Assembly: GCF_028283705.1 (NCBI RefSeq)
Contig: NZ_JAPWKD010000019.1
Location: forward strand, 1 to 64,000
Direction of reading: 5' to 3'
From: Pantoea sp.
Lineage (GTDB): Bacteria; Pseudomonadota; Gammaproteobacteria; Enterobacterales; Enterobacteriaceae
DNA: 64,000 bases
Made by a program: the position numbers and the translations under genes
In this document: piece by piece, positions 1-9,008 of the stretch
How positions within the stretch are numbered: position 1 is the stretch's first letter
How the letters are laid out: the number at the start of each line of letters is the position of its first letter
The notes under the pieces: model-generated
The model's database searches: none
The model's input: the letters and a program-made list of their open reading frames with translations, nothing else
What the model was told of the DNA's origin: nothing

Positions 1-306
1 ATCAACGATATTGGTTTTCAGGATTTCAATCACCGGGAAGGCGTTGCCATGGCCTTCGAGGTTAATATTCAACTCGGCAGAAATGATGTCCAGCTCGACA
101 GCATAACGATCGCCATTAGGGTTATCCCAATGCGCCAGAGAATTGAAACGATTGTCAATCATCACCAGGGCGTTGCGCAGGTTTTCCTGACGTTTATCCC
201 CCCTGGCCAGATTAGCAAAGTTGGTGGTGATGCGAGTGTTTTGGGAGGGGTTATAATTTTCGTCGAAACGAAGGCTTTTAACCGTAAATGAAAAATGCTT
301 ATTCAT
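1..306 (-). CDS. MesX-like DUF1852 protein, 5' part only
   Basis: The minus-strand reading frame starts at an ATG (304-306) and stays open to the left edge, giving the first 102 residues, beginning MNKHFSFTVKSLRFDENY and containing NTRITTNFANLARG and DNRFNSLAHWDNP. I recognise this as the N-terminus of the DUF1852 family. In Acinetobacter-type bacteria that family (MesX) is encoded next to, and needed by, the folate-independent core methionine synthase MesD. The partner gene would lie downstream, outside the window, so the pathway is inferred. An AGGA element lies about 12 bases before the ATG. I saw no MetJ-type AGACGTCT repeats upstream. Family call is fairly sure; methionine role is moderate. 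Confidence 0.75.
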   Translation of the reverse strand, partial: MNKHFSFTVKSLRFDENYNPSQNTRITTNFANLARGDKRQENLRNALVMIDNRFNSLAHWDNPNGDRYAVELDIISAELNINLEGHGNAFPVIEILKTNIVD

Positions 307-669
307 GGTGATCTGGTGTCCTGGTATCCAATATAAAGCCTGATTTTTTCTTGTCTTTTGAGTGTTGCCCAATTTGATGGCGGGCGTTCTCAATCAGTTG
401 CCTTTATATTGTTTTGAAGTTAACAATGCATCTTTTATGCCAGAAGAGTTGTATGAGGAAAAGTGATTAAATTTCAAAGGAACATGAGTCATCTTCATGT
501 TCTGGCGTATGGCCAGCAACGGCGTTGTGGCCGATGCCTGGCAGGTGGTAGAGAAAGGCTCCGCAGAGCCTTTATGTTCCACTGTGAGGTGTGAACCGGG
601 TGCCGGGTGGATAAGTCAATTCAGCCATGTAGTCTTTCAATCAATGCTGGAAACAAGGTATGGAGTGAC
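307..669. other. Intergenic region between mesX-like gene and hydrolase
   Basis: About 360 bases with no convincing gene. It must hold the promoter of the DUF1852 gene near 320-380 and the hairpin that ends the hydrolase gene. The short open frames here lack ribosome-binding sites and recognisable composition. Confidence 0.5.
554..573 (-). terminator. Hairpin downstream of the alpha/beta hydrolase
   Basis: AAAGGCTC (554-561) pairs perfectly with GAGCCTTT (566-573) across a 4-base loop. On the minus strand the stem is followed by TCTCTACC, so the U tract is the TTT of the stem itself. It lies about 100 bases after the hydrolase stop codon and is the likely 3' end of that transcript. Confidence 0.55.
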
Positions 670-1644
670 TCAATCAGTGTTGAGCTCAAAGTCATTCGAA
701 CCATTTTTCGCATGGCGAGAGGTGATGTAATTTCTGTCGGTGCTTCCGCTAAGGGTCTGCGCCAGATCCTCATACCAGATTTCGTCTTCCAGGTACCAGG
801 AGTGAGACTCCATGCCATCGAGTATTTTAAGTTTAGGATAGGGGATAGCCTGATAGCGTGCCCCGCAGTCTACGTCCACCGCTTTGTTTGGGACGGGAGT
901 ATCCACTGGCATTCCCACCCGTCCCACGCGCGAACTTAAATCGATATTCTTGATATTGGAGGCGGCCAGTGCCTCGTCAAAACCGCTGTAGTAATTTGTC
1001 AGCCGCCCACAGTGATTGAAGACGGGTAGCATGTCGGCATTATCTGCTGCGAAACAGCTGGAGGAGATATCTGCGGCAAAGAGCGCGATCTGCCCGATTC
1101 GCCAGTCGTTTGCCAGGTCTGAATCACGCATTTTATCGACATGACGGAAGGCCTCCCGCACTACAAACGCTCCCATCGAATGAGCCATAATATGAACGTT
1201 TACCGGACAATCTTTTTTAGAAAAAATGGTGAAGGGGATGATGCCGCCTCTCACCAGAACCGGGGCAGTATCCAACGCATCCCCACGATCTGACAGATAA
1301 TCCTGAGGCTTTTCGTTTGAAGGCCAGTCGAATCCAATCACCATGCAATTGAATTTGTGTTCATTCAGTTTTAACTCGGCGAGCCGCTGGCGCTTTAAGG
1401 CCTCTTCGGGGGAGGTGTTATAACCGTGCACAAAGAAGACAATATCGCGTTTGTGTTCCGGAACGTTGTCGGGCTTGGCTATTTGCAGCACTTTCGTCAT
1501 CCATTGCTGAGCCGTGCCAGCCGTATGGGAGGGTAAGGGAACTTTGGCAGTATCAGGCACTTCCAGATAAGTCACCCCACCCACCTGATTGCCGAAGACA
1601 TTTCCCGTCATTTTCATTCTGACGCTTAATACATAACTGTTCAT
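670..1644 (-). CDS. Alpha/beta hydrolase, DUF900-like
   Basis: A 324-residue cytosolic-looking protein with no signal peptide. The alpha/beta-hydrolase oxyanion strand is visible as IVFFVHGYNTSPEEA (about residue 67) and the nucleophile elbow as VHIMAHSMGAFVVREAF (about residue 150), i.e. A-H-S-M-G with Ser as nucleophile. A late DGMESHSWY His is a candidate for the catalytic histidine. This layout resembles DUF900 hydrolases; the substrate cannot be told. The start is supported by GAGG six bases before the ATG. It is transcribed alone, with a hairpin at 554-573 behind it. Confidence 0.7.
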   Translation of the reverse strand: MNSYVLSVRMKMTGNVFGNQVGGVTYLEVPDTAKVPLPSHTAGTAQQWMTKVLQIAKPDNVPEHKRDIVFFVHGYNTSPEEALKRQRLAELKLNEHKFNCMVIGFDWPSNEKPQDYLSDRGDALDTAPVLVRGGIIPFTIFSKKDCPVNVHIMAHSMGAFVVREAFRHVDKMRDSDLANDWRIGQIALFAADISSSCFAADNADMLPVFNHCGRLTNYYSGFDEALAASNIKNIDLSSRVGRVGMPVDTPVPNKAVDVDCGARYQAIPYPKLKILDGMESHSWYLEDEIWYEDLAQTLSGSTDRNYITSRHAKNGSNDFELNTD

Positions 1645-1751
1645 ATAATGACCTCATGTTAAGGACGCAATGAAAAGTGTAGAAAAGTCAGATCGCTCAG
1701 GCGGGATATATTCACGGACCGTGAGTACTATCACCCCATGATTAAGTCAGA

Positions 1752-1774
1752 CTGGCCCCGTAGAGTGGAGCCAG
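1752..1774 (-). terminator. Hairpin after the sugar ABC operon
   Basis: CTGGCCCC (1752-1759) and GGAGCCAG (1767-1774) form an 8-bp stem with one G-U or mismatch and a 7-base loop, just past the stop codon of the ABC ATPase. On the minus strand only TCTGACTT follows, so this would be a weak terminator. Confidence 0.4.
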
Positions 1775-1790
1775 CCCGTGTTTTAAGGCC

Positions 1791-3311
1791 TTAATCCACC
1801 CCTGCATCATTCCCAGTCATTAAACCCACCATCCGGTTCTCATCCATATCCTGTTGTTCCAGCGTTGCGACAACGCGCCCGTGGTACATCACCAGACAGC
1901 GATCGACCAGCGCCTGTAATTCAGGTAGATCGGTGGAGTAAACCAGCACCGAACCACCATCCGCCACAAACTGACGAATCGCCTGATAGATAACTTCTTT
2001 AGTTCCGACATCGACCCCGCGCGTTGGGTCGAATAACAGCAAGGTTTTCGCCCCGGACAGCAGCGCCCGCGCAATCAGTGCTTTTTGCTGATTGCCGCCG
2101 GACAGGGTGCCAATTTTAAAATTCAGGTAGCGGGCGCTGAGCTCCACGCGCGGGGCGACGCTACCAATTGCCTCGTCTTCGGCATCGCGTTTAATCAGGC
2201 CCAGCCGGGTAAACCGCGACAGCACCGAAGGCGTCACATTGGCAGCGGTGGACAGGGTGGGAAAAATCCCTTCGCTTTTACGGTCTTCCGGCACAAAGGC
2301 TATCCCGCTATGCAAATTCAGCGCTTCACGGGAATGGCGTAAATTGACCACATGCCCATCCAGTTGTATTTGTCCGCTGCCGGGTTTCATCAGGCCTGCA
2401 AGGGTACGAAATAATTCCCGCTGCCCCTGTCCTTCAAGGGCTGCCACGCCCAGTATTTCGCCCTGATGGAGTTCCAGCGAGACATCTGCAAAGGCACTGC
2501 TACTCAAGTCATTGGTCACCAGGCGGGGGAGGTGTGCTGCGATGGCGGGTTGACGGCGGGTGGTCGAGCGCTGGCTGGATCGGCGGCCCACCATCAGGGC
2601 GAAAATATCATCATTGCTGACGGCGGATAAATCGACGGTTTCGATACTTTTTCCGCTGCGTAGCACTGTGGCATGGCTGGCGATGGCACGAATTTCAGCC
2701 AGACGATGCGAGATATACAGCACTGAACTGCCCTGTTGCGTCAGGCGGCGCACCAGACGGAATAACCACTCCACATCAGCCAGCGCCCCGGTCGGTTCAT
2801 CGAGGATCAACAGGCGGGGATTGAGGTGCATCGCACGCACGATCTCCAGCCGCTGACGCGCTGCTAAGGACAGGCTTTCGACATTGGCCTGCGGCGAGAT
2901 ATCGAAGACATCATGTTGATTAAGAATGGTTTCGGTTTCCTGTTGCATGCGTTTGCGCGCGGGCAGGCCAAATGCATTCTTCGGCGCATGGGGCAGAAAA
3001 AAATTCTGCGCCACGCTGAGATTGGGCAACAGGCTCAGTTCCTGAAATGCGGTGCTGACCCCGAGTCTGCGGGCGTGCTGAAGGGAATGCGGCGCGTAAG
3101 TCTCGCCATCCATCATCATGGCTCCGCTATTGGGGGCCACCACGCCGGAGAGGATTTTCACCAGCGTAGATTTTCCGGCACCGTTTTCACCGAGAATAGC
3201 CTGCACCTGACCCGGCTGCAGCGTCATGCTGACTTGCTCCAGCGCGACGGTCGGACCATAGGATTTGGCGACAGATGAAAGGTGAATGCCTTGCGGCATG
3301 GCATGTTGCAT
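1791..3311 (-). CDS. Sugar ABC transporter ATP-binding protein (CUT2, RbsA/MglA-like)
   Basis: A 506-residue double-domain ATPase that would energise monosaccharide import. The first half has Walker A GENGAGKST, a degenerate signature LSLAARQRLEIVRAM and Walker B LLILDEPT. The second half has the degenerate Walker A typical of CUT2 ATPases (ALEGQGQRELFR), signature LSGGNQQKALIARALL and LLLFDPTRGVDVG. Length matches the family norm of about 500. AGGAG seven bases upstream supports the start at 3311. It is the last gene of the operon permease-permease-binding protein-ATPase. The substrate is not deducible. Confidence 0.9.
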   Translation of the reverse strand: MQHAMPQGIHLSSVAKSYGPTVALEQVSMTLQPGQVQAILGENGAGKSTLVKILSGVVAPNSGAMMMDGETYAPHSLQHARRLGVSTAFQELSLLPNLSVAQNFFLPHAPKNAFGLPARKRMQQETETILNQHDVFDISPQANVESLSLAARQRLEIVRAMHLNPRLLILDEPTGALADVEWLFRLVRRLTQQGSSVLYISHRLAEIRAIASHATVLRSGKSIETVDLSAVSNDDIFALMVGRRSSQRSTTRRQPAIAAHLPRLVTNDLSSSAFADVSLELHQGEILGVAALEGQGQRELFRTLAGLMKPGSGQIQLDGHVVNLRHSREALNLHSGIAFVPEDRKSEGIFPTLSTAANVTPSVLSRFTRLGLIKRDAEDEAIGSVAPRVELSARYLNFKIGTLSGGNQQKALIARALLSGAKTLLLFDPTRGVDVGTKEVIYQAIRQFVADGGSVLVYSTDLPELQALVDRCLVMYHGRVVATLEQQDMDENRMVGLMTGNDAGVD

Positions 3312-3365
3312 GGTGCGTCTCCTGTCGCCCGATGGCAGCAGACCATCAGGCGACGTCAGGCAAAA

Positions 3366-4589
3366 TTATGGGGTGACGGTTGGCTTCACTTTGGTGAGCT
3401 TGTATTCATCCGGTGCGGCCTGGCAGCGATCACAGTTGATCCCCGGTTCATCGGCAGCCTTCACAATAGCGGCAGGCAGAGGCTGGATAGTGGTGCCCGG
3501 CGTAGGGATACCCTTCAGAGCTGAATCGAGTGAGACCTCAGGCAAATACACCGGGTTATAGATTTCGGCGGAGAATCCTTCCGGCACCATATTGGCCGGG
3601 AACACATTACAACCCTCAGTGATTTTTCCGTCCTGACACATTTTGACCTGATCGGCGGTAACCCACGGCAATGGATATTCGATGTTGGTCGGCGGCAGAT
3701 TGCGCTTACCGGTGAGGACTTCCATCATCAGTTTGAAAGCATAACCAGCGGTGGCAGGCGGCGAACCGGCTGATACGCCACTCAGCCCACGTTTGCGATA
3801 ATCCGCATTCAGGAATCCCAGGCGAAACCCGTTCATATTTTCGCCCATAATCGGGATCATTTTGCCTTTGCGGTCCGCAACGGCGTTCAGCACCCCGGCT
3901 TCACCCAATTCTGACCAGATACCATTGACATCAGGATGGGCGGCAAGCGCTTTCGCGGTTTCGCGCTGGCTAATACGATCATCCCAGTAACCATAATATT
4001 CGGAGACAATCTGGATGCCTGGATATTGTTTAAAAATATGCATCGCACCATCGTAATGGCGTTTATCCACCGAGGTGCCAGGCACACCACGGTTCATAAA
4101 TATTTTCCCTTTACCGCCTAATTCATTGACCAGTTCCTGAGCCATGTTTTCACCCGCACCCGCCGAAATATAACTGACGTTATAGGCACATTTCTCGGTG
4201 ACGGTGGAGTCAAACATAAAGAATTTCACCCCCTGGCTGCAGCCGCGGCGAATAACCCGGTTTAATGCGGTGGGAGAAATAGGAAAACTAATAATGCCAT
4301 CCGCTTTTGCCGCAATCATACTTTCATAAGCGGAGATCTGCGCCTGCGGATCGGTGCCGGAAATCACCTCGGTCAGGTCAACCATCTTGTCATAAGGTGG
4401 CGTTTTTGCTAGTGATTTTATAATGTTTGCGGTTTCGCTCATCCAGTTATTTCCGCTATAACTTAAGCTGAGAAATATTTTGTATTTCTTCGGCGGTTCA
4501 TCGGCGTGAACAGCGGAAACCGATCCGACCATCAGCATGCAGGCGCAGGCTAACGCCGCGTATTTTTTTACACGTGTTTGAAAGGACAT
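3366..4589 (-). CDS. Periplasmic sugar-binding protein of the CUT2 importer
   Basis: A 407-residue secreted binding protein with a signal peptide ending near SVSAVHADEPP. The mature region starts with the type-I binding fold strand YKIFLSLSYSGNNWMSETANI and has the family hallmarks DGIISFPISPTALNRVI and GENMNGFRLG. It is longer than the usual 310-330 residues because of a C-terminal extension of about 60 residues carrying a Cys-x2-Cys pair (INCDRCQ). It lies 42 bases after the second permease and 54 before the ATPase. The ligand is unknown; the context says a monosaccharide or polyol. Confidence 0.85.
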   Translation of the reverse strand: MSFQTRVKKYAALACACMLMVGSVSAVHADEPPKKYKIFLSLSYSGNNWMSETANIIKSLAKTPPYDKMVDLTEVISGTDPQAQISAYESMIAAKADGIISFPISPTALNRVIRRGCSQGVKFFMFDSTVTEKCAYNVSYISAGAGENMAQELVNELGGKGKIFMNRGVPGTSVDKRHYDGAMHIFKQYPGIQIVSEYYGYWDDRISQRETAKALAAHPDVNGIWSELGEAGVLNAVADRKGKMIPIMGENMNGFRLGFLNADYRKRGLSGVSAGSPPATAGYAFKLMMEVLTGKRNLPPTNIEYPLPWVTADQVKMCQDGKITEGCNVFPANMVPEGFSAEIYNPVYLPEVSLDSALKGIPTPGTTIQPLPAAIVKAADEPGINCDRCQAAPDEYKLTKVKPTVTP

Positions 4590-4631
4590 AATGACTCCAG
4601 GAAATAGAATGTTAGCGTTCAGGTATTACAT

Positions 4632-5663
4632 TTATTTAGAAAAGACACCGATTTTCTTTGATAAAATTAAAATAGAATTAATGGAGCCGGACTGGAATAA
4701 CAGCGCCAGCAGAATAATTAAGCCGGAAACAATTAAGCGCCAGCCCTGGTCTAATCCGGTCGCAGCAATCACCGAATCGACGGTGGTTAAAAACAGCGCA
4801 CCCGCCAGCGTACCGATAAAGGTTCCTTTGCCGCCGAGGATGGAGGATCCACCTACCACTACGGCGGCAATTGAGGGCAGTAAATAGGGATCACCCATAC
4901 GCAACGTGGCACCATCGGAATAGCCGGTCAGCAGTGCACCGCCCAGGGCCGCACATAATCCGCTCAGGGCATACGCCAGTACCGTTACCTTGCCCACCGG
5001 AATACCGCTAATGGCGGCGGCACGTCCGTTGCCACCCAGTGCATACAGCTGGCGGCCAAACAGGGTGCGTGACTGGAGCAACAGCGCCAGCAGGCTGAAC
5101 ACGATAAAGAACAGCAAAATACCGGGGATACCGAACAGGCTGCCTTTTACCACGGCCGAAAGCAGCGGGGGCGAAGCACCGAGGGTACTGCCGCCGCTTG
5201 CCCCCAGCGCCAGTGAAGCCACGATGATGCCGGACCCCATCGTCATAATGAATGATGGAATGCGCAGCAGCGTAATGCCCAGGCCGCTGATAGCGCCAAT
5301 CGCGGCGGCAGAGAGCAGAATTAACGGCAGCATCCACAGCGTATTGCTGCCATTCTCGCCAATCATCCCTGCGGCCATCACACCGCCATACATGAATAAC
5401 GAGGCGACGGAGAGATCCATCCCCCCGGACAGAATCACCAGTCCCTGACCAAAAGCCACCACCAGTAAAAATGAGGCGAGGGTGATAATCATCATCACCT
5501 GCGACCAGGAACCGAGGGCCGGGCTTATCAGGCGTGAGGCAAGAATCATCACCACGGTTAGCAGTAATAACAGCACTGGCGCAATGAAATCGGCATTCAG
5601 ACGGCTACCGCTGCGGCGATCGTCGCGGTTGATCTCCGCGCGGGCTATGGTTGCTTTGTTCAT
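4632..5663 (-). CDS. Sugar ABC transporter permease 2 (RbsC-like)
   Basis: A 343-residue, highly hydrophobic inner-membrane permease. The CUT2 hallmarks are GQGLVILSGGMDLSVAS near residue 75 and ALSGLCAALGGALLTGYSDG around residue 225. AVVVGGSSILGGKGTFIGT near residue 270 is the EAA-like loop that contacts the ATPase. Its ATG overlaps the stop codon of the preceding permease gene (ATGA, 5660-5663), so the two are translationally coupled and probably form a heterodimer. Confidence 0.88.
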   Translation of the reverse strand: MNKATIARAEINRDDRRSGSRLNADFIAPVLLLLLTVVMILASRLISPALGSWSQVMMIITLASFLLVVAFGQGLVILSGGMDLSVASLFMYGGVMAAGMIGENGSNTLWMLPLILLSAAAIGAISGLGITLLRIPSFIMTMGSGIIVASLALGASGGSTLGASPPLLSAVVKGSLFGIPGILLFFIVFSLLALLLQSRTLFGRQLYALGGNGRAAAISGIPVGKVTVLAYALSGLCAALGGALLTGYSDGATLRMGDPYLLPSIAAVVVGGSSILGGKGTFIGTLAGALFLTTVDSVIAATGLDQGWRLIVSGLIILLALLFQSGSINSILILSKKIGVFSK

Positions 5664-6673
5664 ACCGTTGCTCCTTTTTTCGTCGCACGTCGGTTAAGTA
5701 AATGGCTGGAGACAATCGACAGGATCAGCAGCACGCCCTGGAAAAACCCGATATAGAACGAGGAGACGCCGAGCGCGAACAACATTTTCTGCATCAGTAG
5801 CAGTACCGCCGCGCCCACCATCGAGCCGAACGCGCCACCGCGACCCCCGCTCAGGCTGGTGCCACCCAGGGCTACCGCCGCAAAGGAAAGCAGCAGGAAC
5901 GGTTGCCCGGCATTGGGATCGCCGGTCGCTGTCTGCGCGCTGAGCATGAAACCGGCCGCGCCATAGAAACAACCCGCCAGAATGAAGGCTTTGCAACGCG
6001 TCCAGCGTACCGCGACACCAGAGAGACCGGCGGCAGTTTCATCTGCGCCGATGGCATAGATAGCGGTACCGGTATCGGTACGTTTGATCACCAGCCAGAT
6101 CAGGGCGAATATCAGCAGAAACAGGCCCGAGATCGGCAAAACCTGCCACAGGGAATCGGTCAGCGTGTCGCTGATAAACGCCGACACGCTGCCGCCGGGT
6201 ACCGGCAGCAGCAGCAGGGCGATACCCTGCGCCACAATCATGGTGCCAAGAGTAGCCGCAATGCTCTGCACGCCGTGCCACGCCACCAGATAACCGTTCA
6301 CCAGCCCAATCAACGCCCCGGCGGCGAGACACATGGCCAGGCTGAAGCAGGCACCGAGCGGTCCCTCAAACGGGAAGACGGCGGTCAGAACATTGGCAAT
6401 CGAAATCACCCCAACCAGCGATAAATCGAAGCCTTTTGCCAGCACCACCAGCGTTTGTCCGGCGGCTGCCAGCGCCAGTGGAGCCGCGTTATTCACCAGA
6501 TTGCCAATCGCGTAAGCGCTAAAGGCATCGGGTTCGGACCAGCCGTACAACAGATACATCAGCACATACAACACCACGGCCAGCACGGCCCCGTTGGGGG
6601 CGGTCAAACCTCTTTTCACAGGCCGAGGGGAGCCTGGGGTCCTGGGATCAAGACCCGACGAGAGTGAACTCAT
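5660..6673 (-). CDS. Sugar ABC transporter permease 1 (RbsC-like)
   Basis: A 337-residue permease with GQTLVVLAKGFDLSLVG and AAVALGGTSLSGGRGGAFGS, the paired motifs of ribose-type permeases. It begins the four-gene importer operon. The N-terminal 25 residues (rich in Pro, Ser and Arg) precede the first membrane segment and are cytoplasmic. It is followed by the second permease with a 4-base overlap. The gap to the upstream cobalt permease gene is 70 bases and holds no obvious terminator, so readthrough from the nitrile hydratase operon cannot be excluded. Confidence 0.87.
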   Translation of the reverse strand: MSSLSSGLDPRTPGSPRPVKRGLTAPNGAVLAVVLYVLMYLLYGWSEPDAFSAYAIGNLVNNAAPLALAAAGQTLVVLAKGFDLSLVGVISIANVLTAVFPFEGPLGACFSLAMCLAAGALIGLVNGYLVAWHGVQSIAATLGTMIVAQGIALLLLPVPGGSVSAFISDTLTDSLWQVLPISGLFLLIFALIWLVIKRTDTGTAIYAIGADETAAGLSGVAVRWTRCKAFILAGCFYGAAGFMLSAQTATGDPNAGQPFLLLSFAAVALGGTSLSGGRGGAFGSMVGAAVLLLMQKMLFALGVSSFYIGFFQGVLLILSIVSSHLLNRRATKKGATV

Positions 6674-6743
6674 ATCCGAATATCCTTTAGATAACGGCGA
6701 AGATGTGAATTACCCGTTGCGTGACAGCAGGCCCGCGTCGCGG

Positions 6744-7772
6744 CTATTCGAAGTTAACATCGACTTCGTCATAGCGTTTCAGGCGGTAAATCAGGGCGGA
6801 GATACCCCAGCTAATCAGGAACAGGGCAATAATGGCGTAGCCAAGCGTATTGAAGTGATCGGTCAGGGCCTGCACATCGCGCCAGAAGAGGCCGGTAAAC
6901 GCCATCTTGTCTGATAGCAAACTCAGCACCTCGATCCCGCCGATAAAAAAGGCCACCACAACCGACATCATGGTAATGGTCAGGTTGTAATACAGCTTGC
7001 GGATTGGGCGGACAAAGGCCCAGCGATACACTCGTACCATCAGAATTCCGTCCAGCGTATCCACCAGCAGCATCCCGGCGGTAAACAGTGCGGGCATCAC
7101 CATGATGCTGGCGAAGGAGATCCCGCCCACCGCCTGTGCCGAGGAGAGGCCAAACAGGGCGATCTCCGTGGCGGTATCAAAGCCGATGCCGAAGAGAAAG
7201 CCGATAGGAAACAGATGCCAGCTACGGGAAACCAACCGGAACAACGGCCGGAACAGGCGTGCCAGCAAGCCACGACGGTTCAGCAGCATGTCCAGGTCAT
7301 CCGCGACCACGGTGCCGCCGTTTTTGGCCTGACGGAAGGTTTTCCACACTGACAGCAAAATCGACAGATTGGCGAAGGCCAGCACCAGCATAAATCCGGC
7401 AGATGCCAGGGTGCTGATCAGGCTGCCAATTTCCTTCGCATCACCCAACGCCTTATCCAGCGCGCTGGCGGTTAACGCCACAAATAAGCAGCTGATAATG
7501 ACCACGGCAGCGTGACCCAGCGAAAAGAACGCACCGGCGCTTTCGGCTGAGCGCCCTTCCTGCAACAGTTTGCGCGTCGCGTTATCGATAGCCGCGATAT
7601 GGTCGGCGTCCACGGCATGGCGCAGGCCAAACATATAGGCTAACAGCGCGGTGCCCATCAGCGTGGGTTGCGTGCGAAACTCAACCCATGCCCAGCACCA
7701 GGCCAGAATATTGATCACAACAATGCCCCAGCACAGACCTTTCAGACGCGTTGACGATAGAGCTGTATTCAT
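6744..7772 (-). CDS. NiCoT-family cobalt/nickel permease (NhlF/HoxN-like)
   Basis: A 342-residue inner-membrane transporter. The NiCoT signature RHAVDADHIAAIDNATR sits in the second membrane segment, followed by FFSLGHAAVV and LFGIGFDTATEI, all defining motifs. I start it at the ATG at 7772 because AGGTG lies six bases upstream; a GTG three codons earlier overlaps that site. It is the last gene of the nitrile hydratase operon, where NhlF-type permeases supply Co2+ to the enzyme's active centre. Cobalt rather than nickel specificity is inferred from that context. Confidence 0.9.
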   Translation of the reverse strand: MNTALSSTRLKGLCWGIVVINILAWCWAWVEFRTQPTLMGTALLAYMFGLRHAVDADHIAAIDNATRKLLQEGRSAESAGAFFSLGHAAVVIISCLFVALTASALDKALGDAKEIGSLISTLASAGFMLVLAFANLSILLSVWKTFRQAKNGGTVVADDLDMLLNRRGLLARLFRPLFRLVSRSWHLFPIGFLFGIGFDTATEIALFGLSSAQAVGGISFASIMVMPALFTAGMLLVDTLDGILMVRVYRWAFVRPIRKLYYNLTITMMSVVVAFFIGGIEVLSLLSDKMAFTGLFWRDVQALTDHFNTLGYAIIALFLISWGISALIYRLKRYDEVDVNFE

Positions 7773-7839
7773 CGGTATCACCTGTAAATTGTGGTATCAA
7801 CATGGCAGGGAAGGCCGCCAGACGTGGCGGCTCCGAACA

Positions 7840-8319
7840 TTAACGACTTCCCGGCACGATAGTGATCGGCGTTGGGATGCCATGAAGGTGCCCATGGTGA
7901 TGATGATGATGGTCATGATCGTCCTGCACGCCTTTCAGCGTTGAGCAGGGATCGATAATGTGCGCCACTCGATCGAGCTGCACCGGCTGCCCGTGCGGAG
8001 TATGCAGATAAGCCAGATGCCACAGCGCCTGGCGATCCTCCACATCCTGCTCACTGACCAGCTCCTTGTGCTGTAACATCATTTCCAGCGTGGTCAGCCA
8101 CTGGCGATAATAGGCTTCGCCTAAACTTTCCCCGGGCTGCTGCGGTTGCTCGCGGATGGTAGTGGCAAAGGCTTCAACCCACTCACTCCATGAATAAACC
8201 CCGTTTTGCGACAGTTGCAGGGCGGTGGCGAAGGCTTCCGCCTGCCAGGGTTCGCCGAACGCCATTTCAGGTTCTTCAGTGGCCGCCTCTGGGGCCAGTG
8301 TCATCGACATTAACGTCAT
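7840..8319 (-). CDS. Nitrile hydratase activator/accessory protein with His-rich tail
   Basis: A 159-residue protein of the NHase accessory family (P14K/NhlE-type), which resembles the N-terminal domain of the NHase beta subunit and helps insert cobalt into the alpha subunit. Visible family features are FGEPWQAEAFATALQLSQNG, YSWSEWVEAFA and ESLGEAYYRQWLTTLE. The C-terminus carries DDHDHHHHHHGHLHG, a strong metal-binding stretch, consistent with cobalt delivery. AGGAG seven bases upstream fixes the start. It follows the last NHase subunit gene by 11 bases. Confidence 0.9.
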   Translation of the reverse strand: MTLMSMTLAPEAATEEPEMAFGEPWQAEAFATALQLSQNGVYSWSEWVEAFATTIREQPQQPGESLGEAYYRQWLTTLEMMLQHKELVSEQDVEDRQALWHLAYLHTPHGQPVQLDRVAHIIDPCSTLKGVQDDHDHHHHHHGHLHGIPTPITIVPGSR

Positions 8320-8330
8320 GGCTATGCTCC

Positions 8331-8684
8331 TCAGGCCACTGGCTCGATGTAGTCATCCCACAGGTCGAGGTAGACCGCAGAACCTTCGGTTGCCGCCTCT
8401 CCCCATAACTCTTCTGCCTCAAAACGGACGCTGTAGAGATGCTGCGGTTTTTCGCCTTTGCCATGGGCATAGGTGTCCGGGAATACGAACGAACCGTGGT
8501 ATTGCACGATGGTCCCGCTACGTCCACGGACATAGCGCGGTAAGCGGGTATGGCCGATTGGGTGGATATTTTTCGCCCGCACGCTATCACCGGGCACAAA
8601 ACGTACCGGCAGGGTGGTTTCACGCACATACACCGGATTGGTTTTTACTGCCGCATAGACCTGATCTTTCTCTAAAATATTCAT
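8331..8684 (-). CDS. Nitrile hydratase, beta-subunit C-terminal half as a separate protein
   Basis: A 117-residue protein equal to the C-terminal, SH3-like half of NHase beta: FVPGDSVRAKNIHPIGHTR, LPRYVRG and LYSVRFEAEELWGE align with the end of the fused beta subunit encoded at 53553-54212. It has its own ATG, which overlaps the stop of the preceding gene (ATGA at 8681-8684), and its own AGGAG. The split therefore looks native rather than a frameshift. Thiocyanate hydrolase and toyocamycin nitrile hydratase have this three-subunit plan. It carries about 13 N-terminal residues with no counterpart in the fused protein. Confidence 0.85.
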   Translation of the reverse strand: MNILEKDQVYAAVKTNPVYVRETTLPVRFVPGDSVRAKNIHPIGHTRLPRYVRGRSGTIVQYHGSFVFPDTYAHGKGEKPQHLYSVRFEAEELWGEAATEGSAVYLDLWDDYIEPVA

Positions 8685-8998
8685 GCCTGAGTCTCCTGAG
8701 CGGCGAGTTGTTTCACTTTGGCTTCCAGCTCATCCAGCGTGAAAAGGCCGTTTTCAATACCGAGTGTTTCCATGGCGTGATACCAGTGCACGTAATAAGG
8801 GGTGCTGAGGTATTCACTGGGGTCCATCACTTCAATGGCGTGACGAAACTCATCAATCGGGCAGAGTCCACCGGCAAAATAGAGACCAATGGTGGAAAAT
8901 ACCTGTTTTTCCCATTCCGCTTTGAATACCGGCTCGTTGAGGTCGATCTGGATCGGCCCCAGGTTATGCATACCGCCAACGTCATGAATCGAATTCAT
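8681..8998 (-). CDS. Nitrile hydratase, beta-subunit N-terminal half as a separate protein
   Basis: A 105-residue protein starting MNSIHDVGGMHNLGPI, the hallmark N-terminus of NHase beta, and continuing through FRHAIEVMDPSEYL and YYVHWYHAMETLGIENG. It ends where the linker to the C-terminal domain would begin. AGGAG six bases before the ATG at 8998 decides the start; an upstream in-frame ATG at 9043 lies inside the alpha-subunit gene. It is 10 bases downstream of the alpha gene and overlaps the C-half gene by 4 bases, so the three subunits should be made in equal amounts. Confidence 0.87.
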   Translation of the reverse strand: MNSIHDVGGMHNLGPIQIDLNEPVFKAEWEKQVFSTIGLYFAGGLCPIDEFRHAIEVMDPSEYLSTPYYVHWYHAMETLGIENGLFTLDELEAKVKQLAAQETQA

Positions 8999-9008
8999 CA
9001 GGATCTCC

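Noticed and set aside
49..291. 80-residue plus-strand open frame at the left edge
   Set aside because: It is antisense to the DUF1852 gene, whose protein sequence is recognisable; no ribosome-binding site.
8681..8684. Frameshift or sequencing error as the cause of the split beta subunit
   Set aside because: The two frames meet with an ATGA overlap, the second has its own AGGAG and extra residues, and the break is at the domain linker. A native split is more economical.
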